From Prolixibacteraceae bacterium (GTDB taxonomy: Bacteria > Bacteroidota > Bacteroidia > Bacteroidales > Prolixibacteraceae), in contig JARKOX010000045.1 in assembly GCA_029975525.1 (NCBI GenBank), forward strand, positions 47,490-111,489: a DNA stretch of 64,000 bases, in the 5' to 3' direction. Both the position numbers and the translations under genes were made by a program. Positions 54,144 to 63,564 of this stretch are shown here, in pieces; position 1 is the stretch's first letter; each line of letters starts with the position of its first letter. Below the pieces are notes generated by a model. That model searched no databases. It had not been told where the DNA came from and saw only the letters and a list, made by a program, of their open reading frames with translations.

Positions 54144-55304
54144 ATGAATAGAAAGCTAAGAATGGGAATGGTTGGGGGCGGCAGCGATGCTTTTATTGGC
54201 GCCATCCACCGACTTGCCGCCTTTATGGACGGGCAGATTGAAATGGTTTGTGGCTGTTTCAGCGTTGATCCGGAGATTTCAATCTCCTCCGGAAAATCGT
54301 ATTACCTGCCCGAAAGCCGTATTTACCGCACCTACCATGAAATGTTCGAAAAAGAGGCCCGCCTCCCCGAAAACGAACGAATGGATTTTGTTTCCATCGT
54401 CACGCCAAACTTTGTTCATTTCGAACCGGCCATGCTGGCCCTGGAAAACGGCTTCCATGTAGTGATCGACAAGCCGATTACCTTCACCCTCGACCAGGCT
54501 GTTCAGCTGAAGAACAAGCTGGACGAAACCGGTCTTTTACTGGCGCTGACCCACACCTACTCGGGCTACCCGGCCGTAAAACATGCCCGCCAGATGGTTG
54601 CCGACGGCGAACTGGGAAAAATTCGTAAAGTGTACGTCGAATATCCGCAAGGGTGGCTCTCGGCCAAAGTGGAAGATCAGGGAAATGCCCAGGCTTCGTG
54701 GCGTACCGACCCCAAACGTTCCGGAAAAGCCGGCTGTATGGGCGATATCGGCACCCATGCCCACCACCTGGCCGAATACATCACCGGGTTAAAAGTGACC
54801 GAACTGTGCGCCAGCCTCAACACCTATGTGCCCAACCGCCTGCTCGACGACGATGGCGCCGCCCTGCTCCGTTTTGAAAACGGCGCTTCCGGGGTTTTAA
54901 TTGCCACGCAGATTGCCGCCGGCGAAGAGAATGCCCTGAAGATCCGGGTTTACGGTGAAAAAGGCGGACTGGAGTGGGCACAAATGGAGCCCAACACGTT
55001 AATTGTAAAATGGTCCGGCAAGCCGACTCAACTCCTGCGCGTGGGCACCAGCCTGGGCAGTGTGGTGGCGGCCTGCAACACCCGCACCCCCGGCGGTCAC
55101 CCCGAAGGGTATTTGGAAGCTTTTGCCAATATCTACCGCAACTTTGCTCACACCCTCATGGCCCGCATGGATGGCGTGGAACCCCAGCCCGAATGGCTCG
55201 ACTTCCCCTGCGTGGAAGATGGTATCCGCGGAATGCAGTTCATCGACACGGTGGTTAAAGCCGGCTACGACGACACCGTCAAATGGGTAAAATTCGGGGA
55301 ATAA
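54144..55304 (+). CDS. Gfo/Idh/MocA family oxidoreductase (cytoplasmic)
   Basis: The 386-residue protein starts with [18 protein letters not shown] (Rossmann fold) without a signal peptide, and has the family [14 protein letters not shown], where Asp replaces Glu before KP, and [15 protein letters not shown]. Relatives act as inositol, scyllo-inosose or keto-sugar dehydrogenases. It is 32 bases upstream of the sugar isomerase, forming the first pair of a second sugar-oxidation cluster. Confidence 0.88.
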   Translation: MNRKLRMGMVGGGSDAFIGAIHRLAAFMDGQIEMVCGCFSVDPEISISSGKSYYLPESRIYRTYHEMFEKEARLPENERMDFVSIVTPNFVHFEPAMLALENGFHVVIDKPITFTLDQAVQLKNKLDETGLLLALTHTYSGYPAVKHARQMVADGELGKIRKVYVEYPQGWLSAKVEDQGNAQASWRTDPKRSGKAGCMGDIGTHAHHLAEYITGLKVTELCASLNTYVPNRLLDDDGAALLRFENGASGVLIATQIAAGEENALKIRVYGEKGGLEWAQMEPNTLIVKWSGKPTQLLRVGTSLGSVVAACNTRTPGGHPEGYLEAFANIYRNFAHTLMARMDGVEPQPEWLDFPCVEDGIRGMQFIDTVVKAGYDDTVKWVKFGE

Positions 55305-55336
55305 ACTTCAAACCAATAAATTCTGAAGCTACAATT

Positions 55337-56332
55337 ATGGCAAGACCAGTAACATTATTCACCGGACAGTGGGCCGACCTGCCCATTGAAACCATGTGCC
55401 AGAAAGCCAAACAATTTGGCTACGATGGGCTGGAGCTCTGCACCTGGGGCGACCACATGGAAATCGACAAAGCCGACCAGGCCTACTGCGATCAGCGGAA
55501 AGCGCTGCTGGAGAAATACGGGCTGAAACTATTCGCCATCTCCACCCACCTGGTAGGACAGTGCGTCTCCGACAACATCGACGAACGGCACAAAAATATT
55601 GTCCCCGGCTACATTTGGGGCGATGGAAATCCGGACGGCGTTCGCAAACGGGCTGCCGAAGAGATGGTAAAAACGGCAGAAGCCGCCAAGCGGCTGGGAC
55701 TCGACACCGTGGTTGGGTTCACCGGAAGCCCCATCTGGCACCTGCTCTACTCCTTCCCGGCGGTTCCGCCCGAAATGATCCGGAAAGGATACGAAACCTT
55801 CGCCAGCCAGTGGATTCCCATCCTCGACGAATTTCAGAAACTGGGAGTAAAATTTGCCCTCGAAGCGCATCCCACTGAAATTGCTTTCGATATCCACACC
55901 GCGCACCTCACCCTGAAAGCGCTGAATGACCACCCGGCATTTGGGTTCAATTTCGACCCGAGCCACTTCGGATACCAGGGGGTGGATTACGTCAGGTTTA
56001 TCTACGAATTTTCCGACCGTATTTTCCACGTCCACATGAAAGATGCCTACTGGAGCGACATTCCGATGGGGGTCGGCGTTTTTGGCGGTCACATGGAGTT
56101 TGGCGATAACCGCCGTTATTGGAACTTCCGCAGTCTGGGCCGCGGCAAAATCGACTTCGAAAATATCATCCGCGCCCTCAACGACATCGGCTACCAGGGC
56201 CCCTTGTCGGTGGAATGGGAAGACAGCGGCATGAACCGCGAAGCCGGCGCCGCCGAAGCGTGCGAATTTGTCCGCTATTCCGACTTTGAACCGTCGGCTG
56301 TAGCTTTTGACGATGCCATGCAGAAAAAATAA
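55337..56332 (+). CDS. Sugar phosphate isomerase/epimerase-like TIM barrel
   Basis: The 331-residue AP_endonuc_2-type TIM barrel has [44 protein letters not shown] and SVEWEDSG, which supply the metal ligands. No signal peptide, so it is cytoplasmic. Like the exported paralogue at 5273 it follows a Gfo/Idh/MocA gene, suggesting a shared keto-sugar chemistry. The ATG at 55337 is preferred; a frame start at 55283 overlaps the upstream gene. Confidence 0.87.
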   Translation: MARPVTLFTGQWADLPIETMCQKAKQFGYDGLELCTWGDHMEIDKADQAYCDQRKALLEKYGLKLFAISTHLVGQCVSDNIDERHKNIVPGYIWGDGNPDGVRKRAAEEMVKTAEAAKRLGLDTVVGFTGSPIWHLLYSFPAVPPEMIRKGYETFASQWIPILDEFQKLGVKFALEAHPTEIAFDIHTAHLTLKALNDHPAFGFNFDPSHFGYQGVDYVRFIYEFSDRIFHVHMKDAYWSDIPMGVGVFGGHMEFGDNRRYWNFRSLGRGKIDFENIIRALNDIGYQGPLSVEWEDSGMNREAGAAEACEFVRYSDFEPSAVAFDDAMQKK

Positions 56333-56377
56333 GAACAAATTCTTTGGTACAAACGGCTCAACCCGGCCGCTTAAACA

Positions 56378-56800
56378 ATGACGGTTTTGGAACAGGATTT
56401 TTCCAGATATCAGCAGCAATTTGAAAAAGACCTTTTTGCAAAAAATGCCGGCATCAAACTGGTGGAAGCTGCGCCGGGGTATGCCAAAGCCCGGATGAAA
56501 ATCAGCCCAGAACATCTCAATAGTGTGGGTGTTTTGCATGGCGGAGCGCTCTTTACCCTGGCCGATTTTACCTTTGCCGTGGCATCCAATGCCCACGGAA
56601 AGGTTGCTCTGGCCATCGACGCCGAAATCTCATTTTTCAAATCGGTAAGCGCCGGAACCTTAACCGCCGTTGCCAAAGAGATCTCCCTGCACAGCAAGCT
56701 CGGTACCTATCTCGTCGATATTTTCAACGAAAAAGGAGAGTTGCTGGCAAATTTTAAAGGAACCGTTTACCGGAAAAACGAAACCCACCCGTTCGGATAA
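56378..56800 (+). CDS. PaaI-type hotdog thioesterase
   Basis: The 140-residue protein has the 4HBT/PaaI hotdog core: VGVLHGGALFTLADFTFAVASNA and VALAIDAEISFFKSVSAG. It hydrolyses an acyl-CoA thioester, commonly an aromatic or medium-chain one. The last codons form one arm of a 13-bp inverted repeat that continues after the stop. Confidence 0.87.
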   Translation: MTVLEQDFSRYQQQFEKDLFAKNAGIKLVEAAPGYAKARMKISPEHLNSVGVLHGGALFTLADFTFAVASNAHGKVALAIDAEISFFKSVSAGTLTAVAKEISLHSKLGTYLVDIFNEKGELLANFKGTVYRKNETHPFG

Positions 56801-56823
56801 TCCGCAAACGGTTCCTTTTCTTT
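56756..56823 (+). terminator. Inverted repeat spanning the thioesterase stop codon
   Basis: AAAGGAACCGTTT (56756-56768) and AAACGGTTCCTTT (56806-56818) are perfect 13-bp arms with a 37-base loop containing the stop codon, followed by TTC and T-rich sequence. This may be a terminator with an unusually long loop. Confidence 0.5.
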
Positions 56824-56844
56824 CAAAATCCAACTCATTGAAAC

Positions 56845-58164
56845 ATGACTAACCGAAGAAACTTTATCCAAAAAACAACCCTTGCAGCTGCCGGAATCGG
56901 ACTGGCAACGGCACTTCCCACCCGGGTTTATTCCAATATTCTGGGAGCCAATGAAAAACTCACCTGCGGGGTGATTGGCGTAAAAGGGATGGGCATGTCA
57001 GACCTGAGGGCATTTCTGAAACAGTCTCATACCGAATGCGTGGCGCTTTGCGACGTAGACCAGCAGGTACTGAATGAACGCATTGCCGATGTGGAAAAAA
57101 TCCAGGGATCCAAACCGAAAGGTTATGCCGATTTCCGAAAAATGCTTGAAAACAAAGACATTGACGTGGTAATCATCGGCACCCCCGACCACTGGCACTG
57201 TATTCCGTTTGTGTATGCGGCCCAGTTGGGAAAATACATCTATTGTGAAAAGCCGCTGGCAAACTCGATTGAAGAGATCAACATCATGCAGCGGGCTGCC
57301 AAGAAGTACAACACCGTTGCCCAGATCGGGCAGTGGCAGCGCAGCGATCCGCACTGGCAGGATGCAGTGAAGTTTGTCCACTCGGGCCAGCTGGGGAAAA
57401 TCCGCACCGTCCGCACCTGGTCGTACCAGGGATGGATGAGTTCGGTGCCGGTAAAACCAGATGGTCCGGTGCCGGCTGGCGTCGACTACGACTTCTGGTT
57501 AGGTCCGGCGCCCAAACGCCCCTTCAACCCCAACCGCTTTCACTTCACCTTCCGCTGGTACTGGGATTACGCCGGCGGCATGATGACCGACTGGGGCGTC
57601 CACATCATCGATTATGCACTGTTTGGAATGAATGCCAAAGGGCCTAAGTCGGTTATGTCGATGGGCGGCAAATTTGCCTATCCCGACGACGCCTGCGAAA
57701 CTCCCGACACGCAACAAGCCCTCTATGAATTCGACGGCTTCACCATGCTGTGGGATCACGGCATCGGCATCGACGGCGGTTACTACGGCCGGACCCACGG
57801 TGTGGGATTTGTCGGAAACAACGGGACCCTGGTGGTTGACCGCGGCGGATGGGAGGTTATTCCGGAATTCAAAAACAACAAACCCGAAATGGAACGGGTC
57901 GAACTTCAGAAATCAACCGGAAAAGGGCTCGACCTGCACATGCAGAACTTTATTGCCTGCATCAAAGACCGCAGCCTGACGCCCAACGCCAGTATCGACA
58001 TTGCAGCCAACACGGCCAAAGTGTGCCACCTGGGAAACATCGCTTTCAAAACCGGGCGGCGCCTTTACTGGGACAACGACAACAGCCGGTTTGTCAACGA
58101 CAAGGAGGCCAACAGCTTCCTCACCCCCGATTACCGCAAGCCGTGGGAACTTCCGAAAGTTTAG
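56845..58164 (+). CDS. Tat-exported Gfo/Idh/MocA family oxidoreductase
   Basis: The 439-residue protein begins with a twin-arginine signal (MTNRRNFIQKTTLAAAG). It has the Rossmann GVIGVKGMGMSDL, IIGTPDHWHC, and YCEKPLANS with the EKP lysine, then AGGMMTDWGVHIIDYALFGM. It is a second exported oxidoreductase of the family found at 6192, but has no adjacent cytochrome. It probably acts on a glycan-derived sugar in the periplasm. It follows the thioesterase gene and ends at a strong terminator. Confidence 0.87.
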   Translation: MTNRRNFIQKTTLAAAGIGLATALPTRVYSNILGANEKLTCGVIGVKGMGMSDLRAFLKQSHTECVALCDVDQQVLNERIADVEKIQGSKPKGYADFRKMLENKDIDVVIIGTPDHWHCIPFVYAAQLGKYIYCEKPLANSIEEINIMQRAAKKYNTVAQIGQWQRSDPHWQDAVKFVHSGQLGKIRTVRTWSYQGWMSSVPVKPDGPVPAGVDYDFWLGPAPKRPFNPNRFHFTFRWYWDYAGGMMTDWGVHIIDYALFGMNAKGPKSVMSMGGKFAYPDDACETPDTQQALYEFDGFTMLWDHGIGIDGGYYGRTHGVGFVGNNGTLVVDRGGWEVIPEFKNNKPEMERVELQKSTGKGLDLHMQNFIACIKDRSLTPNASIDIAANTAKVCHLGNIAFKTGRRLYWDNDNSRFVNDKEANSFLTPDYRKPWELPKV

Positions 58165-58172
58165 CTCAAAAC

Positions 58173-58213
58173 ATTCAGGAGCTTCACTTCCGGTGAGCTC
58201 CTGAATATTTTTT
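58173..58213 (+). terminator. Rho-independent terminator after the Gfo/Idh/MocA gene
   Basis: ATTCAGGAGCT (58173-58183) pairs perfectly with AGCTCCTGAAT (58196-58206), then a six-T run. It separates the sugar oxidoreductase from the acyltransferase gene. Confidence 0.9.
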
Positions 58214-58229
58214 CAATCTCCCGACGACT

Positions 58230-59345
58230 ATGAAACGACTGCTTTTCGTTGATAATCTGCGAATTTTCCTCACTGCCCTGGTGGTATTGCACCACCTGTC
58301 GCTGACTTACGGGGCGCCCGGCAGCTGGTACTACAATGAAACCGAGGCCGGCCTACCCGAAATTGTACCCATGATCCTGTTTGTGGCTTCCAACCAATCC
58401 TTTTTTATGGGCATGTTCTTCCTGATCTCCGCCTTTTTTATGGTGCCTTCCCTGGAACGCAAAGGAACCTCCCGGTTTCTGAAAGAGCGATTGCTGAGGC
58501 TTGGAATTCCGATGCTGATTTTTTATTTCCTGATCTCGCCGCTGACCATCTTTCTGCTGGTAAAATTTATTCGGGGCGAACAGACCTCCTTTTTCCAGTT
58601 TATGGCAGAAAGCAGAGGACAAAATATCGGGCCGATGTGGTTTGTGCTGGCGCTCCTTCTTTTTTCACTGATTTACCTGCTCATGCAGCGTTTCAGGAGT
58701 CCGGAGCAGCAACGCCGGCCGCTCCCTTTACCGGGCGTGGTGCCTGTGCTACTGTTTGCCCTGCTGACCGGAATCGGACAGTACCTCATCCGCATCCGGC
58801 TACCGGTAGGCTGGTCGATGCCCCTCACCAACTTCCAGTTTCCATTCTTTTTGCAATATATCCTGTGGTTTATCATCGGCGTGGTCGCCTGGCGTAACCA
58901 GTGGATGACGGCAATAACTCCCCGAATGGGCTGGCGATGGTTTGCACTGGCGCAAATCATGATTTTTGTCGGAATGCCGCTCTTACTCTTTCTGGGGAAT
59001 ATTTTTGAAACCGGTACCGAACCGGTGGCTGGCGGCGGAACCTGGCAGTCGCTGGGCTACGCCGTCTGGGAACAAATTACCGGGATCAGCCTGATGATAG
59101 GACTTTTCGGCATTTTCCAACGCAGGTTTAACCGTCAGGGTAAACTACTGAAGCATCTCTCGGCCAGCGCCTACACCGTTTATATCATCCATCCGCTGGT
59201 ACTGGTGGCCCTGTGTCTTTTAATCCGGGATCTCTCCATGAATCCGTTGCTGAAATTTATGGTGGCTGCCCCCTTCGCACTGGCCGCCTGCTTTCTCACG
59301 GCCTGGGTGATCCGCCGGTTACCGCTGGCCAAAAAAATTCTTTAA
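58230..59345 (+). CDS. Membrane acyltransferase (acyltransferase 3 family)
   Basis: The 371-residue protein has about ten membrane segments and the acyltransferase_3 start LLFVDNLRIFLTALVVLHHLSL with the His-His pair. Members O-acylate sugars, glucans or lipids at the periplasmic face. It is transcribed from after the terminator at 58173 and is 20 bases upstream of the aldo/keto reductase gene. Confidence 0.82.
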   Translation: MKRLLFVDNLRIFLTALVVLHHLSLTYGAPGSWYYNETEAGLPEIVPMILFVASNQSFFMGMFFLISAFFMVPSLERKGTSRFLKERLLRLGIPMLIFYFLISPLTIFLLVKFIRGEQTSFFQFMAESRGQNIGPMWFVLALLLFSLIYLLMQRFRSPEQQRRPLPLPGVVPVLLFALLTGIGQYLIRIRLPVGWSMPLTNFQFPFFLQYILWFIIGVVAWRNQWMTAITPRMGWRWFALAQIMIFVGMPLLLFLGNIFETGTEPVAGGGTWQSLGYAVWEQITGISLMIGLFGIFQRRFNRQGKLLKHLSASAYTVYIIHPLVLVALCLLIRDLSMNPLLKFMVAAPFALAACFLTAWVIRRLPLAKKIL

Positions 59346-59365
59346 CCTTAAAAAACAGAAAAATC

Positions 59366-60346
59366 ATGTATCAGCCCTGTGAAAAACGTTACCAATCGAT
59401 GCCCTACAACCGCTGCGGAAAATGGGGTTTGAAACTTCCGGCAGTATCGCTGGGATTGTGGCACAACTTCGGCGGAGCAGATATTTTTGAGAATGGGCGG
59501 GCCATGCTGCACCGCGCTTTCGATCTCGGGATCACCCACTTCGACCTGGCCAACAACTACGGCCCTCCTCCGGGATCGGCGGAAGAAAACTTCGGAAAAA
59601 TCCTGAAACAGGACTTGCTCCCCTACCGCGACGAGCTGGTCATTTCGACCAAAGCCGGTTACCTGATGTGGTCCGGTCCGTACGGAGAGTGGGGAAGCCG
59701 CAAATATGTGCTTGCGAGCCTCGATCAGAGCCTCAAACGGATGGGACTTGATTATGTGGACATCTTCTACTCGCACCGCCCCGACCCCGACACCCCGCTG
59801 GAAGAGACCATGATGGCGCTTAACCAGGCTGTCCGGTCAGGAAAAGCGCTGTATGCCGGTATTTCCAACTACCCGCCCGATATGACCCGGGAGGCCTCGC
59901 GTATCCTCAAAGAGCTGGGAACTCCCTGCCTGATCCACCAGCCCAAATATTCCATGTTTGTCCGCTGGGTGGAAGAGGAACTGCTCGATGTGCTTGAAGC
60001 GGAAGGAATCGGTTGTATCCCGTTTTCGCCCCTGGCGCAGGGACTGCTCACCGACCGTTACCTGGGAGGTATTCCGCACGACTCACGGGCCGCCCGCGAA
60101 GTTTTTCTGAAGCCGGAACAGGTGCAGTCGGCATCCGGGAAAGTGAAAAGATTAAATGAGCTGGCACAGCAACGCGGGCAGTCGCTGGCACAAATGGCGC
60201 TGGCCTGGGTCCTGAAAGACAAACGGATCACTTCGGTGCTGATCGGCGCCAGCTCCGTGAAGCAGATTGAAGATAACGTTGCCTCCCTGCAAAAACTTCA
60301 TTTCACGGAACAAGAGCTTCAGGCAATAGAAGATATTCTGCAATAA
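59366..60346 (+). CDS. Aldo/keto reductase, YghZ / glyceraldehyde 3-phosphate reductase type
   Basis: The 326-residue AKR14-like enzyme has KLPAVSLGLWHNFGG, GITHFDLANNYGPPPGSAEENFG with the Asp and Tyr pair, ELVISTKAGYLMW with Lys and YVDIFYSHRPD with His. It is cytoplasmic and reduces small aldehydes with NADPH. The start at 59366 agrees with the family N-terminus (YQPCEKRYQSMPYNRCG). A perfect bidirectional terminator separates it from pheS. Confidence 0.9.
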   Translation: MYQPCEKRYQSMPYNRCGKWGLKLPAVSLGLWHNFGGADIFENGRAMLHRAFDLGITHFDLANNYGPPPGSAEENFGKILKQDLLPYRDELVISTKAGYLMWSGPYGEWGSRKYVLASLDQSLKRMGLDYVDIFYSHRPDPDTPLEETMMALNQAVRSGKALYAGISNYPPDMTREASRILKELGTPCLIHQPKYSMFVRWVEEELLDVLEAEGIGCIPFSPLAQGLLTDRYLGGIPHDSRAAREVFLKPEQVQSASGKVKRLNELAQQRGQSLAQMALAWVLKDKRITSVLIGASSVKQIEDNVASLQKLHFTEQELQAIEDILQ

Positions 60347-60354
60347 CCCAACAA

Positions 60355-60397
60355 AAAAGCTGCATCCGGCAGGTCTTCCCAGCCGGATGCAGCTTTT
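60355..60397. terminator. Strong bidirectional terminator
   Basis: A 16-bp perfect stem (AAAAGCTGCATCCGGC, 60355-60370, with GCCGGATGCAGCTTTT, 60382-60397) sits between the convergent aldo/keto reductase and pheS genes. Confidence 0.92.
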
Positions 60398-60414
60398 ACA
60401 GTTATTCGGTAAAA

Positions 60415-61434
60415 TTAAATCGCCGACTCGAACTGCCGCAGGAAGCGGACATCATTTTCAAAGTACAGCCGGATATCTTTAATTCCGTAAAGTAGCATGG
60501 TAATCCGTTCGATGCCCATTCCAAAGGCAAAGCCGGTATATTTGTGGCTGTCGATGTTGCAAGCCTCCAACACGTTGGGATCGATCATTCCGCAGCCCAA
60601 AATTTCGAGCCACCCCGTATATTTACAAAGGTTACACCCTTTACCTCCGCAGATGGAGCAACTCACATCCATTTCGGCCGAAGGCTCGGTGAACGGGAAA
60701 TAGGAGGGCCGGAGCCTTATTTTGGTGTTTTCGCCAAAAAGTTCCTTGGCAAAATAGAGCAGCGTCTGTTTCAGGTCGGCAAACGACACATTTTCATCCA
60801 CATACAAACCTTCCACCTGGTGGAAGATGCAGTGCGAACGGGCCGAAATAGCCTCGTTACGGAAAACCCGTCCCGGGAAGATCGCCCGGATGGGCGGCTG
60901 GGTGTGTTCCATCACCCGGATCTGCACACTCGACGTGTGGGTACGCAGCAGAACATCGGGATTTTTCTCGATAAAGAAAGTATCCTGCATGTCGCGGGCC
61001 GGATGTTCAGGCGCAAAGTTCAGCGCCGAAAACACATGCCAGTCATCTTCAATTTCAGGACCTTCGGAAACGGTGAAGCCCAATCGCCCAAAAATGTCAA
61101 TAATGCGGTTGCGGACGATTGCCAGCGGGTGGCGGGTCCCCAGATGGACAGAATCGCCCGGACGGGTCAGGTCGAGCCCCGCTTGCCCGTCGGCGCCAGC
61201 TTCAAAAGCCTCTTTTAAGGCGTTGATTTTATCCTGGGCCGCATTTTTCAGGTCGTTAAGTGCCTTGCCAACCTCTTTCTTCAAATCGGGATGAACCTCC
61301 TTAAATTCGGAAAATAACTGGTTGATTACCCCTTTTTTGCTGATGTAGCGGATGCGTAACTCCTCTACTTCCTCCCTGGTAGTGGCGGAAACGACTGAGA
61401 TTTCGTCGAGTAAAGCCCTGATTTTATCTAACAT
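60415..61434 (-). CDS. pheS: Phenylalanyl-tRNA synthetase alpha subunit
   Basis: PheS is the catalytic subunit of the alpha2beta2 enzyme that charges tRNA-Phe. The 339-residue protein has an N-terminal coiled coil (about 1-90), GTRHPLAIVRNRII, motif 2 HPARDMQDTFFI, FRNEAISARSHC, HQVEGLYVDENVSF and motif 3 GFAFGMGIERITML. pheT is not next to it, as is frequent in Bacteroidota. Confidence 0.96.
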   Translation of the reverse strand: MLDKIRALLDEISVVSATTREEVEELRIRYISKKGVINQLFSEFKEVHPDLKKEVGKALNDLKNAAQDKINALKEAFEAGADGQAGLDLTRPGDSVHLGTRHPLAIVRNRIIDIFGRLGFTVSEGPEIEDDWHVFSALNFAPEHPARDMQDTFFIEKNPDVLLRTHTSSVQIRVMEHTQPPIRAIFPGRVFRNEAISARSHCIFHQVEGLYVDENVSFADLKQTLLYFAKELFGENTKIRLRPSYFPFTEPSAEMDVSCSICGGKGCNLCKYTGWLEILGCGMIDPNVLEACNIDSHKYTGFAFGMGIERITMLLYGIKDIRLYFENDVRFLRQFESAI

Positions 61435-61635
61435 GACAACTCTTTTTTAGCCCTGCAAAGATAACGATTCCTGTGAAAAGGCGGCACCGGCAGGGTTTTT
61501 CCGTGTCAGGAAAGTGATATCCCCGACGACGGCACCACCTCCTCCCTGTTCAAAGGTCAGATTGCCCGGATGCTGCCGGGTTTCCAATATTCTTAACCCT
61601 TTTTAAAAACGATGCAAAAATGAAATGAAATGTCA

Positions 61636-61816
61636 GAATTAGGCATTTGGTAAATACGAGCACTTTTTTTATAAACCCTCTGGGTTTGCATGTTTGCAGC
61701 TATTTCAAAAGCGGTAGATATTCGACCCCGGTTGGGGTCGTACAAACATCGCCCCCCTTTTTCTATAACCATGCGATGCCTCCGCCATCCTTTGGGATTC
61801 ATTAAATGCCTAATTC
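61636..61816. repeat. 181-bp element with 13-bp terminal inverted repeats and nested palindromes
   Basis: GAATTAGGCATTT (61636-61648) and AAATGCCTAATTC (61804-61816) are perfect inverted repeats at the two ends. Inside are palindromes AAACCC-TCT-GGGTTT (61673-61687), CGACCCC-GGTT-GGGGTCG (61723-61740) and ATCC-TTTG-GGAT (61788-61799). The rest, 61435-61635, is non-coding and contains one weak CCCGG/CCGGG hairpin at 61565-61580. It looks like a MITE or REP-type repeat; similar GACCCC/GGGGTC palindromes are known to me from other Bacteroidota intergenic regions, but copy number cannot be judged from this window. Confidence 0.65.
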
Positions 61817-61866
61817 AATAAAATGTTTTTATTCCCCACCCTCGAAAGGATTCGGAAAAGCTTGTC

Positions 61867-61874
61867 TAACTTTG
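61867..61874 (+). promoter_or_regulatory. -7 promoter box for the MBL hydrolase gene
   Basis: TAACTTTG matches TAnnTTTG, 21 bases before the ATG at 61896. No -33 TTTG at the expected spacing. Confidence 0.4.
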
Positions 61875-61895
61875 AATAAACCAAATTCATGTGGA

Positions 61896-62582
61896 ATGGA
61901 AACGCCTGTTTTGATCCAGCTACAGATCGGTTACACCAATCCGGTGCTGATTGTGAATGGCTCTAATTCCGTGCTGGTTGACACCGGGCCCAAAGGCAGT
62001 CTGAACAGGTTCCGGCGTTATTTCAGCAGGTACGGTCTTGAGCCGGCCGACATCCGCCTGATTATCCTGACGCACACCCATTTTGATCACACGGGCAACC
62101 TGGCCGCCTTACAAAAACTGACCGGCGCAAAAGTGGTGGTGAACCTCCGCGAAGCCGGCCTGCTGCGAAACGGAAGCACCCCCATCCCGCGGGGAACCAA
62201 TCTGTTTACCAAAGGAATTTCGTTGTTCGGCCGGACCTTTGTGCCCCGGTTTGCGGCGCCCGAACCCTTTGTGGCAGATGTGGAGGTGGACACCGAAATG
62301 GATCTTTCGCCGTGGGGACTCGAGGCCCGGATCATCCACACGCCTGGTCACACCGAAGGGTCACAATCGGTTATTGCGGGCAAAAACCTCATTGCCGGCG
62401 ACTGTTTCTTCAACATTTATCCGCACACGGTATTCCCGGTTTTTGCCAACCAGCCCCACGTGTTGCTTGAAACCTGGGAAAAGTTGTTTGCATCGGGTAT
62501 CGAGCAGATCTACCCCGGGCATGGCCGCCGCTTCCCGGTAAAAAAAGCGTTGGAAACTTACAAACGGCTGAAGAAAGAATAA
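61896..62582 (+). CDS. MBL-fold metallo-hydrolase
   Basis: The 228-residue protein has the glyoxalase II-like MBL core: LVDTGPKGSLNRF, ILTHTHFDHTGNLAALQ (HxHxDH), HTPGHTEGSQSVI, AGDCFF and YPGHGR at the end. It is cytoplasmic. The start at 61896 (METPVLIQL) is chosen because the 30 codons upstream overlap the repeat element and are not family-like. Substrate unknown. Confidence 0.85.
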   Translation: METPVLIQLQIGYTNPVLIVNGSNSVLVDTGPKGSLNRFRRYFSRYGLEPADIRLIILTHTHFDHTGNLAALQKLTGAKVVVNLREAGLLRNGSTPIPRGTNLFTKGISLFGRTFVPRFAAPEPFVADVEVDTEMDLSPWGLEARIIHTPGHTEGSQSVIAGKNLIAGDCFFNIYPHTVFPVFANQPHVLLETWEKLFASGIEQIYPGHGRRFPVKKALETYKRLKKE

Positions 62583-63497
62583 CTACCTCAGCTCCAGGGT
62601 TGTTGTTCCGATGTTGTTGCCGTCGGCAAAAATATCGATGGTGTATTTACCGGCCATCAAAGGAGCTGCCCCTTTGTTATCCCAGAAAATATTGACCGGC
62701 AGTTCGTTCCCCTCATAATTCACCTCGCGCATGGCCGAAAACGGAATTTTAAGGTCTTCGAACGGGAAAACATCATTGGGTGATTTGCTGAGCAGAAGCT
62801 GGTCGGGACGCATGATGCGCACGTAAATATTTTTGGCCCCCCGTTTGGCTGTCACATTTTTGGAAAGGGTGAAACTCACCCGGATCATCTCGGTACGGTT
62901 GGCAAACTTAGTCTCTTTGCTGCGGTTATTCAGGGCTTCGGCAAGCAACCCCACGCTTTCGAGGGTAGCTGCCCGCTGCAGGTTCTGTTCCAGCCGTTTC
63001 TTTTCCTGCGAAAGCTGAACGTTTTGCGACTCCACCTGTTTCACCTGCTCCTTTACTTCCAGGTTTTCAGCCATCAGCTGTTGGTTCCGGCGATTCAGCG
63101 AGTCGATCTGCACAATGTAGTTGCGCATAATTCCCCGCAGGGTGGTCACCTCTTTCTGGTAACGGGTAATTTTTTCGTAGCTGACCCGTTTGGTTTGCTC
63201 CACCTCCAGCAGCAGGTCTTTAACTTTAGACTGGGCGGCAAAAAGTTGTTCATTGAGGGTGTCGTTATCGGTTCGTAACGAATCGTAACTGGTTACCATC
63301 TGGTTCAGTTCAAACTGAATTGAATCTTTTTCGGCAGTGATCTCCCCAACCATCGAACGGTGTTCCATTCGCTGGAAAAAATAAAGGAAAATCAGTATCA
63401 GCAACAGAACCGAAAGGATAATGACAATGATGTTGTTCCTGCGATCCTTCGGGGTGTCGCCTAAAAAATGCTTTTTTTGTCCGGTTAATTCCTCCAT
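62583..63497 (-). CDS. Membrane-anchored coiled-coil protein of unknown function
   Basis: The 304-residue protein has one N-terminal membrane helix (residues about 22-41), then an approximately 140-residue coiled coil rich in Gln, Leu, Glu and Ser, and a C-terminal beta domain (about 205-304) with YVRIMRPDQLLLSK and a final AGKYTIDIFADG. The overall plan (inner-membrane anchor, periplasmic coiled coil, beta sandwich) is common in Bacteroidota but I do not recognise a named family. It directly abuts the convergent MBL gene. Confidence 0.75.
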   Translation of the reverse strand: MEELTGQKKHFLGDTPKDRRNNIIVIILSVLLLILIFLYFFQRMEHRSMVGEITAEKDSIQFELNQMVTSYDSLRTDNDTLNEQLFAAQSKVKDLLLEVEQTKRVSYEKITRYQKEVTTLRGIMRNYIVQIDSLNRRNQQLMAENLEVKEQVKQVESQNVQLSQEKKRLEQNLQRAATLESVGLLAEALNNRSKETKFANRTEMIRVSFTLSKNVTAKRGAKNIYVRIMRPDQLLLSKSPNDVFPFEDLKIPFSAMREVNYEGNELPVNIFWDNKGAAPLMAGKYTIDIFADGNNIGTTTLELR

Positions 63498-63564
63498 CGT
63501 TCAACAATTTCCTGTTTCAAAAGATGATACAAAATTAAGAACTTTTCTATGCCAACAAGGCAAA

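Noticed and set aside
61593-61802. 69-codon minus-strand frame inside the inverted-repeat element
   Set aside because: It coincides with the palindromic element, has no homologous domain and no plausible start signal.
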